Source: Rhabditophanes sp. KR3021
Lineage: Eukaryota > Nematoda > Chromadorea > Rhabditida > Alloionematidae
Length of the DNA: 64,000 bases
Reading direction: 5' to 3'
Assembly: GCA_963281155.1 (NCBI GenBank)
Contig: CAUJLY010000004.1
Location: 1,798,001-1,862,000 of the forward strand
In this document: positions 1 to 10,966 of the stretch, piece by piece
How the letters are laid out: each line of letters opens with the position of its first letter
Numbering within the stretch: the first letter of the stretch is position 1
Notes under the pieces: generated by a model
What the model was told of the DNA's origin: nothing
Databases searched by the model: none
The model's input: only the letters and a program-made list of their open reading frames with translations
Program-made: the position numbers and the translations under genes

Positions 1-1187
1 TAGGGAAGGGTTTTGGTAAAAGCGAGCTACAAAATATTTCTTAATTAGAACGATCTATACACAAAACATTACCTTAAATTGATCAAACGTAAATGGGAGG
101 TTTCTTCCTTTTCTATCAAATGCAACTTTCATTCCGTGGAAGTACTTTCTGAAGACGCTGTTAAAATGTTCTCGTCTAATATGTACTGCAACACAAGCAA
201 ACATCATATGACAAATATCTTCAAAGGGTGACGCTTTTGTCGATTTGCCAATCTATTACAGCCTTCAATGTATCAGGCTTACACTTGTCAAAAAGTAAAT
301 TGGCTTGCCAGCAATCACAGTGTGACCATACTTCCATTGCAGCTAAGCATAGGAATAAAAAATTACAAATTGATAAGGGTGATTAATAAAGTTACGAATT
401 TCGGTGATTAATGCATATCTACTGATATCAAAATCGTAGTCCTTGTACATGACATCAAAAACCTTAGTTAGCAGGTCAGCTACTTTGCCCGGATTTTGAG
501 CAGCCACTCTTTTCTTCATGTTTTCAATTCCATACTCCCACGATAAGGGTAATTTTTTCCAAGTCGTCGGAGATAAGCCAGGATTTTTAAATTTCTCGAA
601 CATAAATACGCAATGCAATTTGACCAAAATTCAACTCCGGCATGAACTTGTTCTAGTGAGTAACCGTCAATTACATCAACTATTTTAAAATCTAGAATTT
701 CTTCGATGATCAAAATTGGGCTTTTATCTTCTTCGGTATTTCTGTCGCCAATAGCGCACAAAGGTCTGGTACTTGCAAATCGTACAGTCTCATATACTTC
801 TTAAGTATCATATAATCGTTAGATTCAGTTTGAACCATTATTTTCAGATTTTCACGTCCCATTCTTTCCAAGACCTCTGGTTCTCCTAACTTGGCTGCTT
901 TCCAGGCATCAACAGCACATTTGTAGTTTGGAATCTAAAAAATAATTACTTCGTTAGAAATTCATTAACTTGTCTTTACAAGAATATTAGTCGGAGCATT
1001 GGGGAAACCCCACGTTCAGCACACTTAATTTTGAATCTATAGAGATGGGAAAAAAGCCTGCTTCTGTAGCAGGTTCAACTTTCACATCCAACCATCTTTG
1101 ACAAGGAAAATGGTTAAGCATCATTTCCTCAACCCACCCAATCGTATAAGAGCAGCCTTCAAAAATACAACGATTTTTCTCAATCAT
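1..1187 (-). pseudogene. CHK/EcKinase-like (DUF1679-type) kinase, frame-disrupted, runs off the left edge
   Basis: This resembles the nematode/arthropod small-molecule kinase family with a CHK fold. Seen: the catalytic-loop stretch VWSHCDCWQANLLF, then AVIDWQ, which matches the family's H-G-D-x-W-x-x-N and I-D-W-Q signatures with the first G replaced by C. Upstream are LIIEE and SLEQV-type segments. Plausible introns lie at 27-72, 343-395 and 935-979. The frame changes at about 235-238 (T4 on the + strand), about 626-629 (A4), about 765-775, and once more within about 990-1060, so no continuous protein can be read. Family membership is inferred from motifs. Either a decaying pseudogene or an assembly with uncorrected indels; several lesions plus the altered HGD favour a pseudogene. 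The 3' end lies outside the window. Confidence 0.6.
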
Positions 1188-2476
1188 CTTGAATATGACT
1201 CTTCTCCTAAATTTGAATCTTTAAATATTGCCATTCTAAATCATAATCTAATCTCCTTTAATTTAATATTCAATGGAAAACGATTATATTATTTTTTTTT
1301 AAATGGTTTGTCTTTTGATTGATGTTAAATATAATTGATCTTAATTTTGATCAGACAAATAAAATAGATTGGAATGGTGCTTTTGCTTAGAGATGCTTTT
1401 AGACTTGACGCTTCGAGGAAAGTGTTGGGGTATAGAGTTGAACTTAAATTTAATTATACTTTTTGGTTTCAGTTGTGAAGTCGTTTTTAAGTAATTATTA
1501 TGCACTTATATTACTAATTTTAAAACGCAACAGTATGCATTTACTTATATCGTTTAGTTTTTATCGCATTGAATTGAAATCCCATTTTTACGCAATTAAG
1601 TTATCACAAACAAAGAAAGCATGGATCTTGAAAATGAATTTAAAGATTGCAAATTTATATGTGCATGTTTATTATAATACTTCAATTGTCAATACACGCA
1701 TTTCCTTTACTAATCAAAGAAGGTTCATAGCTACGCATTTTATCAACTTAATTATTATCCTCAGATATTCGAAATAAAAGCAAATATTGTAGCATATCCA
1801 AACAAACTGAAGGAAAATATTGTAGCATATCCAAACAATTTAAAGGCAAATATTTTGGTATTTGTTAGCAATTTGGAATAATATAGGTCGATGCATTTGA
1901 AGTTCAATTTGAATACTCAGCCAAGTTCTTAAGCTCCATGTAAAAATAAATATCAACGGAAATCCTACTACCAGCATTAAATAAGAATACGTCCTTAATT
2001 AGTTTTAACATCCAGCCCCATTATCCTTAAAGCATTAATCTTTAACAATCTTTAATAAAATTTTAATTGCATTATTGAATCAAATTAATAAAATAATAAG
2101 AATAATTAGATTCCATATAACTGATTGCATAAAAAAGAAATGGTTAAGTTTATTAAAATGATAACTACTTTTCATACAAGTTATCCCTGAGTTTTATTTA
2201 ATAATTTACCCTGTGATATATTTTAATTGTATTTACATTGTACTCAAATCTATCATTAATAAAAATGTTTACACCAACTTTAACTTAACATGTAAACCAA
2301 ACATTTGCATGTCAGTTCACTTGAATTGGAAAAGTGCAATCAAACAAAATAATCCCTACACGACAAATACTGCGCTAAATTTTATTGGTTTTACTACCGA
2401 CTTTTGTCTACTACTGTTGGATCTGACATTAATTCGTAAGCAATCACTGGAGATAAACAATTGTGTGGGAAGATAA
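1188..2476. other. Intergenic, AT-rich
   Basis: No convincing coding sequence on either strand; open frames here are low-complexity with no splice-consistent extension. Probably holds the 5' flanks of the divergently arranged kinase fragment and SANTA gene. Confidence 0.6.
1782..1838. repeat. 24-bp direct repeat, two copies
   Basis: A 24-bp sequence beginning AAATATTGTAGCATATCC occurs at 1782-1805 and 1815-1838, separated by 9 bp. It lies in non-coding DNA between the kinase fragment and the first SANTA gene. No function seen. Confidence 0.8.
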
Positions 2477-3800
2477 ATGGCTAATAACATCCAACGTAGT
2501 TCCAGAAGTGTTCATCTGGAAAAATGGTATTTCAAGGTAAGTTAATTAGTTAAAAGATGTGATTAGATTTACTTAAATGTGTTGCTTTTAGTTCATTTGC
2601 TTCGATGCAAGTTCGGACTTCAATATTATTATCAGAGGACGATATAAAAAAAACAAAAGTGGCAATGACGAAGAGTTTGTCTCAGATGCCGTGGTGGAAT
2701 TGGAAAATCTCAACACTGTGGAAGACTTTGCTGGAAATATCATTATCCTTGGGAGCGAGATCAATAAGGAGAAGATGCTTACACTAGGCTATTCTGACGA
2801 ATTTATTAGGATGTTCCAGTTTGGTTTTCCTAAAACATGGGTGTCAATTCTGAAATATTTCTGGGAACGAGTGCAATTTGGAGACACTAAGAACATTTGG
2901 TTTCCTGCTAATTTGACTAGACCGGCTAAGGAAGAAATGGAGGCATATGCGAAAGCATTACAAAAGCAACTTAGTGTTTCGACCCAAGCTATTAGTCCAC
3001 ATAATGTTTCGTCCGTAGTTATTAGTTCACATGATGTTTCGACCGAAGTCATTAATCCACATAATATTTCTGCTGAGGCTACTAGCCAACTTAATGGCAA
3101 AGAAATGTTCAATCAAACACCGAAAAGAGATTCTAGGCACAATCAAATCACCACTCCAACACAAGGTACGAATGGAATAAGCAACACACTAAACGCTTCA
3201 ATTCTGCCAAATCTATTTGAAGATTCATATAGTGGGGAAGCCGAAACTTCAATCGTCAAAGCTCGAGTTAATCCAAGGAAGCACAAAATAACTAGTAGCA
3301 ACGAAAATTCTCCCGTGTGTGCCGCCAAAAGATCCAAAAAAAGCATCCGGAAGAAATCAATCCCCAAGAAATCTCAATTAAATAAGAAACATAAAGGAGC
3401 TGATAGTGAAGTTGACTCTGGCGCACTTAGTACTGAATTATCAGGTGGGTCGGCGCAAAGTTTGAGTACACAAAACTTTGCAAATGAATCATTTGGACTG
3501 TCTCTATTAGATGAAAGAGAAAGATGCCCGATGAACTTGTCTTGCGATTCAATTTTTGGTGAAATCAGTCAAGTAGTTATTGATACAGACACAAAAAACG
3601 CTGTATTCATTGTTCCTTCTGGAGTCACAATCAAAGGCCTCAAAAGGGACAAAAAGAACGAAAAGCCAATTGCCAAAAGAGTAATCAAGGAGCAGGAAAA
3701 GGGCTTTGATTTCCAGGCACTTGCCGCAAAGGAAATGGAATATATTAAAAAGAAAGATTTGGAAGAATTTTCAGACTGTTCAGATGATTCATTTATTTGA
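2477..3800 (+). CDS. SANTA-domain kinetochore protein, KNL-2/Mis18BP1-like, copy A
   Basis: Predicted 422 aa from two exons, 2477-2536 and 2592-3800 (intron 55 nt). Residues about 13-105 form a SANTA domain: LEKWYFKFICF at the start, a central I-I-I-R-G-R strand, and the hallmark end LGYSDEF...FGFPKTW. SANTA proteins such as KNL-2 and Mis18BP1 act in loading the centromeric histone CENP-A. After the domain come a short repetitive stretch with S-P-H-N-V-S-like units (about residues 148-187), a Lys/Arg-rich block (KKSIRKKS) and an acidic end. I see no Myb/SANT domain, which many family members carry. The ATG was chosen because only the spliced first exon completes the SANTA N-terminus. A second SANTA gene follows 162 bases downstream on the same strand. 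Family call is solid at domain level; orthology to KNL-2 is inferred. Confidence 0.75.
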
Positions 3801-3962
3801 AATTCCTTCACACAAAGTATGTATATACATATTAATTATTTACAAAAGCTACCTATTTAATAAGAATAATTTTTTTGAATTTTGTTTATTTGTTTTTACA
3901 ATATGTTATTTCACATTTTCATATCTCCTTAATTGCAAATTTCCATTTAATTAAATAGTCTT

Positions 3963-5240
3963 ATGATTACCTTACGCCCCAAGAAGTTGAAAAGGGTTTA
4001 TCTGATGCGATGGGTAATGCATATAGTTCCCGTCAAAGATGATCCAGACTCCTTTGATATTGTGTTGTCAGGATTAATGTCAACTTATCCTCTTACGGAA
4101 GATACAGACACTGATTTATTTCGACCAAGAAGGTAAACAAAATATTACAAATAATATGTCATTTGATTTAGGAGCAAAAGAAAGTATATTTCCTTAATTC
4201 GGTTCAAAACCCAGAAGTTGACATGTGTTCATGGGCCAAAATTATTGCAAACTGAAGATATAGACGAATTGGTGTTATCTGATGGAATATCGTTTGAAGA
4301 CGGCATGAAATTAGGTTATCCTCAACCTTTTTTAAGTCTTTTTTCTTTGGGATTTCCTAGTGCGTATGGTGTTCTGTTGCAGGAGTATTACAGGAACTTA
4401 CTGCACAAGAAATATCTCGAGTATGAATCACGTCTAGCTATTGAAGGCCCGCAGAAAAGTCCTATTTTAATTATAGGAGGCAATATTAGACCTAGTCAAA
4501 GTATTTTAAAACGGGAAATTTGTCAATTCAATGATGACGACTTATTTGTTAGTGGTATTACTACGGGAAATAGTCAACGGGTACGTAATGTAAGTAATAT
4601 TGTTGGTTTTTAGATACTAATTAATCACTCTTAGAATTCAAATGGATCTCCGATGCGAAAAAAAATGAAGAAAGTTGCATTTTTGGAAACAAATGAAGAT
4701 CCATCTCAGAAATATGAAGAAATCACGGTGGACCAAGTAGATGTAAATTATCAGGAAGGAAGCCAAAGCATATCAAGACAAACCAAAAGAGAAAATTTAG
4801 TGAAGCGTGAAATTAATCCATTGCAATCAAAAGAAGATGGATCTCATAAAACAGAAAATACAAAAGATTCTGTGGAAAAAGAAATGAAAAGTGCAATGCT
4901 TCTACCCAGAACACTTATGCTTGCCGAATTACTTGATGAAAATCCTTATGATTCAGATGATTACGATTCAGATCAAATTTGTCTCATACCGTTTGTTAGT
5001 GTCGTTAAAAAGACGTCAAAATCAAAGTCAGACCTTCACTCACATCCAGAACCAAAATCTCAAAAAAAGTCTATAACAAACTCTAAAGTAAAGTGTGAAT
5101 TAAATTCACAAGTAAAGGCTGCTCCTAAATCTCAAAGAAAGACTGATTCAAAACTTCCACCTCTATTGGAAATTTCAAACGATACCCAACCCTCTAAAAT
5201 TGTAATAACTCGTCGAAGTAAAAGGGAAACAAGAAAATGA
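3963..5240 (+). CDS. SANTA-domain kinetochore protein, KNL-2/Mis18BP1-like, copy B
   Basis: Predicted 397 aa in three exons: 3963-4132, 4172-4589 and 4635-5240 (introns 39 and 45 nt). Residues about 10-125 read as a SANTA domain: VYLMRWVMHIVPV, DIVLSGL, then LGYPQPFLSLFSLGFPSAYG, the same ending pattern as the upstream gene. The rest is Lys/Ser/Glu-rich, probably disordered, and ends in a basic TRRSKRETRK tail. That tail recalls the R-R-S-x-R core of CENP-C motifs but lacks the following aromatic part, so I do not call it one. The two SANTA proteins differ strongly outside and even inside the domain, so the duplication is old. The 162-base spacing would allow a nematode-type operon; an AAATAG just before the ATG could be a trans-splice acceptor, unproven. 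Confidence 0.72.
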
Positions 5241-6096
5241 TTTTTTTTAAATTAGCAAACAATATTTTTAATGCAATTGCCTTTTTAATTATCCATTTAA
5301 ATAAATTACTTTTATTTATCTTTTAAACATCTTTAGATGCTGATTTTTCGGCAAACAATAATAAATTTATGTATCAAGTTTAATAAAAGTTATAAAACGG
5401 AGAAGAAGGTTCCAAGCCATTACAAACCAGAATATAAAGTCTCTCCAAATTAAATAGGTCCCCAACAGACATCCGAATTTTTGTTACTCTTATCAGCTCC
5501 AGCAATAGGCCTAGCCAAATGCAACTTACTCCTTCTGCCATACAAAAGCATGTCCAGAAAGAACGCCATTTCAATGTAGAGATCGACGGCAAGTAAGACT
5601 GTTGTCTTTTTTACTCTAAATGCAGATTTAGCTTACTTTTAAAATATGATATAGAAGAACTAAAAGAATGAGAACAGAAGATACTGTCATTATAATAATC
5701 TACTGGTTTGATCTAATTACTTTGTAAGAATTCTTCGACAACTAAAACATTCAATAATGCATAAATATGGTTATATTTGAACATTTAATGGTATGTAATT
5801 CACTAAAACGATATGTCTAATTTCAAATAAAGTAGATTCCTTATCTTGTGATATGCTTTAAATTATCTTTGATATTCTACTTATCTGAGAATCATCAATT
5901 TTAAATAAATAGAAGTTTGCAATTTTCATGTATCTAGATTTACACATAATTTTACACTAGTTATGTAGACTCCATTTTTGATCTTATCTAACAAACGATT
6001 TTTGAAAAGTGATCTTACTCCAAACGGGCCGTGACAAGATTTCAGCTTGGCATTTGAACCACAAACATATCAATCATAAATATTTGACAACAAATC
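5241..6096. other. Intergenic, with a short coding-like stretch
   Basis: About 5480-5600 (+) can be read without stops as a coding-like segment ending ERHFNVEIDGK and a TAA. I could not attach it to a start or to a neighbouring gene. The rest is AT-rich flank of SEH1. Confidence 0.35.
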
Positions 6097-7929
6097 ATGA
6101 GTGATAACAAATTCTTTGAAAAAAACGTACTAGAATATTTTCATTCGGATCTTATCCACCACATTGAGTTTGATTATTATGGCACTAGACTAGCTACGGC
6201 ATCAAGTGACAAAACAATAATCATTTGGAATAGAACAAAGGCTGGTGAATGGGTCAAAAATTCGACAATTAAGGTAAGCAAAATAGTTTATATTTATCAT
6301 TCATTTTATAATTTAGTGCCATGCTGGAGCAGTATGGAGAGTACGTTGGGCGAACCCTGAATTTGGGCAGATCATCGCCACTTGTTCGTTTGATGGAGCT
6401 ATTAGTATATTAGAACAAGTATCAAATGAAGAATATGATTATGGACCACGCAAAAAAGTAAATCAAGAAACACCTGCCAATCAATGGAAGTGCCATAGGA
6501 CTTTGTATGAAGACAAAAACAATATTTCTGATATAAAATTTGCTCCCGCACATTTTGGTTTGGTGCTAGTAAGTTTATTAAAGCAGCAAAACACATGCAA
6601 TATATGGTATAACAGGCTTTAATTATTCATACGTTCAGAAAGCTGATTATGAATATTGGTGACATAATCTATTATAGTTTGAAGCTGTCTTTTGACAGAG
6701 TTAAGGTCGCATTGACATTTGCTTAAAGATTGTGAAACTCTATTCCGATTGTCGAGATGTCCTTTTAAACTGATTTGGCAATTAGATAAATGATCTTCTG
6801 TTTGCAGCAATATTCTGTAAATGTGAAACTAAGCTAAATAATATAAAAATACCTGGATAATAAGACATTACTATACTCGGTTTGGATTTGTAAGTCTATA
6901 GCTCGATCTAACGAAATATTTAACATCTGATTTGTTAATTTTTCATCATGATAAAGCATCTTGAGCTGTTTATAACGTTCTAGAAATGTTGTGGGGGCAT
7001 AGACAACTCCAATTAAACAAGAAAGCCAAATACTTGTTAGATTCATCACAGCCAAAATAAGTCAAAAATATTTAAGTATTCCTTACTTATATATTCAAAA
7101 AGCTTACCTTAAATAATAATTTGAGTCATTGCCTTTGTCTTACCGATTCGGGTGTGACTGCCCTTTAATTTGTACCCATTTGTAACAATTTTACATTACT
7201 TACTTTCAGATCAGTTGCAACGCAAAAGGCCGTGTACGTATTTACGAAGCCTGTGATATTATCAGGTTGGATGACTGGACAAAGCTTCGTGAGTTCGAAG
7301 TCTTTGATGGATATAGATGTGCCGCGTTAGCTATATCGGACAGTCGTCTCTATTCGCCTCTACTTTGTGTGGTGAGTGATGAAGAAACTTTGGTTGCAAA
7401 ACAACAAAATTCAGCTGAAAGACTAAACAGATTTGCAATGTATCAATACCTTGAAAAGCAAAGAACATGGATTGGCGTTACATCAATGGATTACGATGTA
7501 AAAAATATTTATGACAACCCATGCAACATTGATAAGCCTATTTTCGACTGTGCTTTTGCACCTTCTGCAGGTCGAGCTTTTCACCAACTTGCAGTCACAG
7601 TGGACCACGAAATTTGGATATACCATTTTACGGAGAATTTAAAGAAGAAGAGTGAAATGGAGTGTAGTGTAGATCAAACAGATTCCAAAGCCGTAGAAGC
7701 GGAGACAGATACTTTTTATTACAACTCCCATCGTGCATACATTCTGACAACAAATTTGCAAACCATGGTCAAACGAATTTCCTTCAATATGACTGGAAAT
7801 TTATTGACTGCTGTGTGTTACAATCAAAAGATATTTACCTACCAAAGTTCCTTTATTCCTCTAGACGAGGATATCGTTGATGATACAAATTCAATGTATG
7901 TTGAATGGAAGCTAGTTGAGGAGAGATGA
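6097..7929 (+). CDS. Nucleoporin SEH1 (WD40 protein of the Y-complex / GATOR2)
   Basis: Predicted 382 aa, exons 6097-6273, 6317-6568 and 7210-7929. A seven-bladed WD40 protein of the SEH1/SEC13 group, which sits in the nuclear-pore Y complex and in GATOR2. Seen: YFHSDLIHHIEFDYYGTRLA, ATASSDKTIIIWN, then AVWRVRWANPEFGQIIATC, characteristic of SEH1; later blades include CNAKGRVRIYEA and AFAPSAGRAFHQLAV. Length fits the family (about 350-380). The first intron is 43 nt. The second is unusually long for this window (6569-7209, 641 nt) and contains another gene on the opposite strand. A poly(A)-type AATAAA lies about 45 bases after the stop. GATOR2 and KICSTOR (the KICS2-like gene near 14-16 kb) both act on the mTORC1 amino-acid branch; proximity is probably chance. 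Confidence 0.9.
6619..7046 (-). CDS. Small secreted or type-II membrane protein nested in the SEH1 intron
   Basis: Predicted 129 aa in two exons, 6853-7046 and 6619-6814, joined across a 38-nt intron with GT..AG ends; the frame continues exactly. It starts with a signal-peptide-like segment (MNLTSIWLSCLIGVVYA) and continues as a hydrophilic, helix-prone chain with possible coiled-coil heptads (for example LLQTEDHLSNCQ and LSKCQCDLNSVKRQL). Three Cys fall in the second half. It lies wholly within SEH1 intron 2 on the opposite strand. No family recognised. A signal sequence plus a correctly phased small intron argue for a real gene rather than a chance frame. Confidence 0.55.
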
Positions 7930-8585
7930 TAATTTAGTTGACATTTATTGTGATTTACATGTATAATTTTAATAATAAATTTTTTTAATTCAGTTTGACG
8001 TCAGATTAACCCCTGTAATTAGAAGCAATTAGTAATAAAAGTATAACCACCACGTCGCCATGTCTTCATAATTATCTAATAAAGCGTTATCTCCTTTTTT
8101 TGTTCAAAAAACATCTACGCAAACAAATTTTTACTTTTCTTCTATCTTTAAATAAATCTACCGTAACAATTTGCTGACACCTTTACCGGCTTATTAAAAA
8201 GAATTGAAACATTAAGAATGTGATTAATAGTCAAATACAAGATTTATTTTGTTAATGATTACTCAAAAATTATGATGAATGGTTGTCTCGCTTTCGCTTG
8301 GTTGTAAAAATAATTACATTAAAAGTATCCCCAACCATTCAACAAAAGTCTATAGTGTGTGTAGATATTAATGATATAAGCGTATATTAACAAAACTGAT
8401 AAGAAGCCTTATCAATGCTATTTGAAAAATATCAACCCCAATTTTTATTATTACGTACTAGTGTCGTGTGTGTATGTTACATTTTCCTTGAGCAGGAAAC
8501 AAACTAAGTGTCCTTGCTTTTTAAAACATATTTTATTTTACATTCTAAATTTATATACCTATTCGACGTCAAAAGTATATTTATT
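7930..8585. other. Intergenic, 3' flank of SEH1 and 5' flank of the repeat protein
   Basis: A poly(A)-type AATAAA follows SEH1 closely. The remainder is AT-rich with no supported gene. An open frame runs upstream of 8586 but has no better start than the ATG used. Confidence 0.5.
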
Positions 8586-10312
8586 ATGGCTAATGGTCCA
8601 TTGACTAATCATTTGCAGCGATTTGAGGCTTTTGAGAGCGTTGAAAAAGATGTTGAGAATGCTACATTTTCATACAGAAACATTGAAGAGGTTGATGGCA
8701 TGACTTCGCTGACTTACGTAATGACAGATTGCAAAAATCCCACGGATCCCTTAATTTTTCAATATCAAGAGTCTTTTGACATGACACCAAAGGAATTTTT
8801 AGATAGTGGATTATTTGAAAAAATTAAATACCAAATTAAGCAAGATAATTCTTTGGGTTTTAGTAATAATAAGGATGTTGAGAGTAAATTTGCGCGCGAA
8901 TCTAATCTTGACATGTCTCTTGCAAACATGAATATTACTGTCGAAGATGAAATTGTGGATTACAATTCATTAACATCTCAATACAAGAGCAATGTATCTG
9001 AATTTAGGAGCAAGACACCCGACTACAAGAGCAATGTATCTGAATTTAGGAGCAAGACACCCGACTACAAGAGCAATGTATCTGAATTTAGGAGCAAGAC
9101 ACCTGAATACATGAGCAATGTATCTGAATTTAGAAGCAAGACACCGGAATACATGAGCAATGTATCTGAATTTAGAAGCAAAACACCCGACTACAAGAGC
9201 AATGTATCTGAATACATGGGCAACCCACCTGCATATATTAACAATACTTCTGAATATAAGAAAAATACCTATTCTCCCAAATTTGCCGTTCCAAAGGTGC
9301 ATGTTATTGAAGCTGACCGGTCTGAGTTCAACTTTAATTACGAACAACAAAACAAATTGAAAGCATCCAGTTTTACACATGTCAATGACGCATATGAAGA
9401 AGAAAGAGAGTCTAAATTTATGTTCCATGAATACGAAAACGATTCCCCTAAAAAATCAAAGTCTTCCGAAAATATTGAATCATTTCTCAATAAAAACAAA
9501 CCTTTCCTAAGTAATACTCATTCAAGTAATGGCCATCTAAGTAATACTCAGCAAAGCAATAATCGTTTAAGTAATGATGTTGGCATTGAAAATATGGGGA
9601 TGTCACATGAGTCACATATTGATGCCTGGCATACACCACGCGAAGGAGCTCAGTCACCGTGTGATTCACTTGCTGAGGATGACAAAATCAAGACTATCAT
9701 ATCTATCAAAGCAAATGGTAATTCTCAAATTTTGAATATCAACCATTGTATGGAATGTATTACTGAAAAAACCCTAAAAGCTAACCCCTACTACAAAAGA
9801 GAAGCAAATCAAGAATCACTGCATTGTGGAAGATGTAAGCCATGTACAAGGCATGCTGAAATGAAAAGACTAGCTGAAGCTGCCGTAATCAGACCCACTC
9901 TTGAACTAGATCAAATTTTGAAAATTGAAAATGATGAATGTCATTGCAAACCCAAATGTAAAGAAGTCAAATGTGTTTTTTGCCCGGAAAAACAAACACT
10001 CTGTCAATTGGAAGCTCATGAAACTAACTGCAGTATGGTAAGTTTACCCAAAATACTTAAAATTAACTTATTTATTTACTTTAGAAATATAATTCTCCCT
10101 TACCCACACCATCCTTTAAATCTAATCCAAACAATAAAAATAACATAACCTTCTTAAAAGAAAATGGTGTGGATGTTTCCATGGAACCTTCAAATCAAGA
10201 CATTCCCCTGCATTATTCTAATGTATCGAATAACAAAAAGGATAAACGAAGTTTCTTCAAAAGATTCATCAGTTGTAGTGCTTGCAAGTGCGGATCAAAA
10301 AAATCATCTTAA
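8586..10312 (+). CDS. Repeat-containing protein with C-terminal cysteine clusters, unknown function
   Basis: Predicted 559 aa in two exons, 8586-10037 and 10085-10312 (intron 47 nt). Order: a hydrophilic N-terminus; at about residues 133-202 five perfect or near-perfect 14-residue units (YKSNVSEFRSKTPD), then two degenerate units; a Ser/Asn-rich spacer; at about 387-482 a Cys/His-rich region with C-x2-C, C-x2-C-x2-C and a long C-rich run (CHCKPKCKEVKCVFC) ending H-E-x-x-C; and a basic tail FFKRFISCSACKCGSKKSS, which could be lipidated or bind metal. No signal peptide. I recognise no family. The Cys spacing suggests zinc binding, by inference. Each repeat carries S-K-T-P, a possible proline-directed phosphosite. 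The start at 8586 keeps the conserved-looking frame; an upstream in-frame extension is possible. Confidence 0.7.
8982..9275 (+). repeat. 42-bp coding tandem repeat
   Basis: Five units of 42 bp begin at 8982, 9024, 9066, 9108 and 9150, followed by two diverged units to about 9275. Units differ by few substitutions, suggesting recent expansion or gene conversion. In the coding frame they give 14-residue units starting YKSNVSEFRSKTP. Confidence 0.9.
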
Positions 10313-10504
10313 ATAATTACATTTACATATGAATAAGCAAGTTAATAATTATTAAATTTTATTGCCGTTATATTATTACAATTATTTTATTTAAATAAAC
10401 AAAACGTTGTCACATGGGATTTGCTATTAGATGTGTGGCGTTTATTAAATTGTGGTTAATAAGTACAGCATTTTTTAATTAAAAGCTGTTGGTGTGTTAT
10501 GAAA

Positions 10505-10966
10505 TCATCCGATGATGGAGCCAACTCCCTTGATTACTTTGAGTCCAGTTTTGAGGCCTTCTTTGACAACCTTTTTAAAGCCATTTTTGATATTGGCATT
10601 TCCAGGTGTTTTCTTTTCCTCACAAATATCCTCTTTTGGGGTTGATTTGTTTGCCTGGTGTACATGATTTTTTATCCTTGCCATCAATTTAATTGGATCA
10701 GATATTGATAAATTCTCCGAATCTTTGTTAGCAGCAATAGGTTTGGAAGTTGATATGGATGTTGTGGCATTATGTGTAACTGGTACAATGGTGGTGGCAT
10801 CGGAATATGTGGTTGGCTTAATAGTAGTACTTTTCCTATTTCTTCTAGTTGTTCGACGAGTATATGATCTGGTTTCGATAGTATATGACCGAGTCTCTTG
10901 TCCTTTAACAGATGCAACATCATTCTGCTTATTTGCATTTTTAGCGGCATTAGCCATATTAATCAT
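10505..10966 (-). CDS. Thr/Arg-rich small protein with cationic amphipathic C-terminus
   Basis: An open frame of 153 codons from an ATG at 10966. The middle is rich in T, S and R (ETRSYTRRTTRRNRK, then TTIVPVTHNATTS). The last 30 or so residues are Lys/Gly/hydrophobic and could form an amphipathic cationic helix (GFKKVVKEGLKTGLKV...GSIIG), as in some antimicrobial peptides; that is inference. As it stands it has no signal peptide. A hydrophobic signal-like frame without an ATG runs just upstream (about 10970-11080) one base out of frame, so the true gene may start there and carry an indel or an unseen exon. It heads a run of three Thr-rich genes on this strand. No known family. Confidence 0.5.
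   Translation of the reverse strand: MINMANAAKNANKQNDVASVKGQETRSYTIETRSYTRRTTRRNRKSTTIKPTTYSDATTIVPVTHNATTSISTSKPIAANKDSENLSISDPIKLMARIKNHVHQANKSTPKEDICEEKKTPGNANIKNGFKKVVKEGLKTGLKVIKGVGSIIG

Noticed and set aside
2213..2476. Plus-strand open frame of 87 codons before the first SANTA gene
   Set aside because: Low-complexity composition, no domain, and it ends where the real first exon begins; probably untranslated flank.
5190..5240. CENP-C motif at the end of SANTA copy B (TRRSKRETRK)
   Set aside because: Only the basic R-R-S-x-R core is present; the conserved proline/aromatic part is absent because the protein ends.
8982..9275. CRISPR-like regular spacing
   Set aside because: Units are contiguous coding repeats with no spacers, in a spliced eukaryotic gene.
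8970..9428. Minus-strand frame of 152 codons across the 42-bp repeats
   Set aside because: Antisense shadow of the repeat; 42 is divisible by 3, so open frames repeat on the other strand too.
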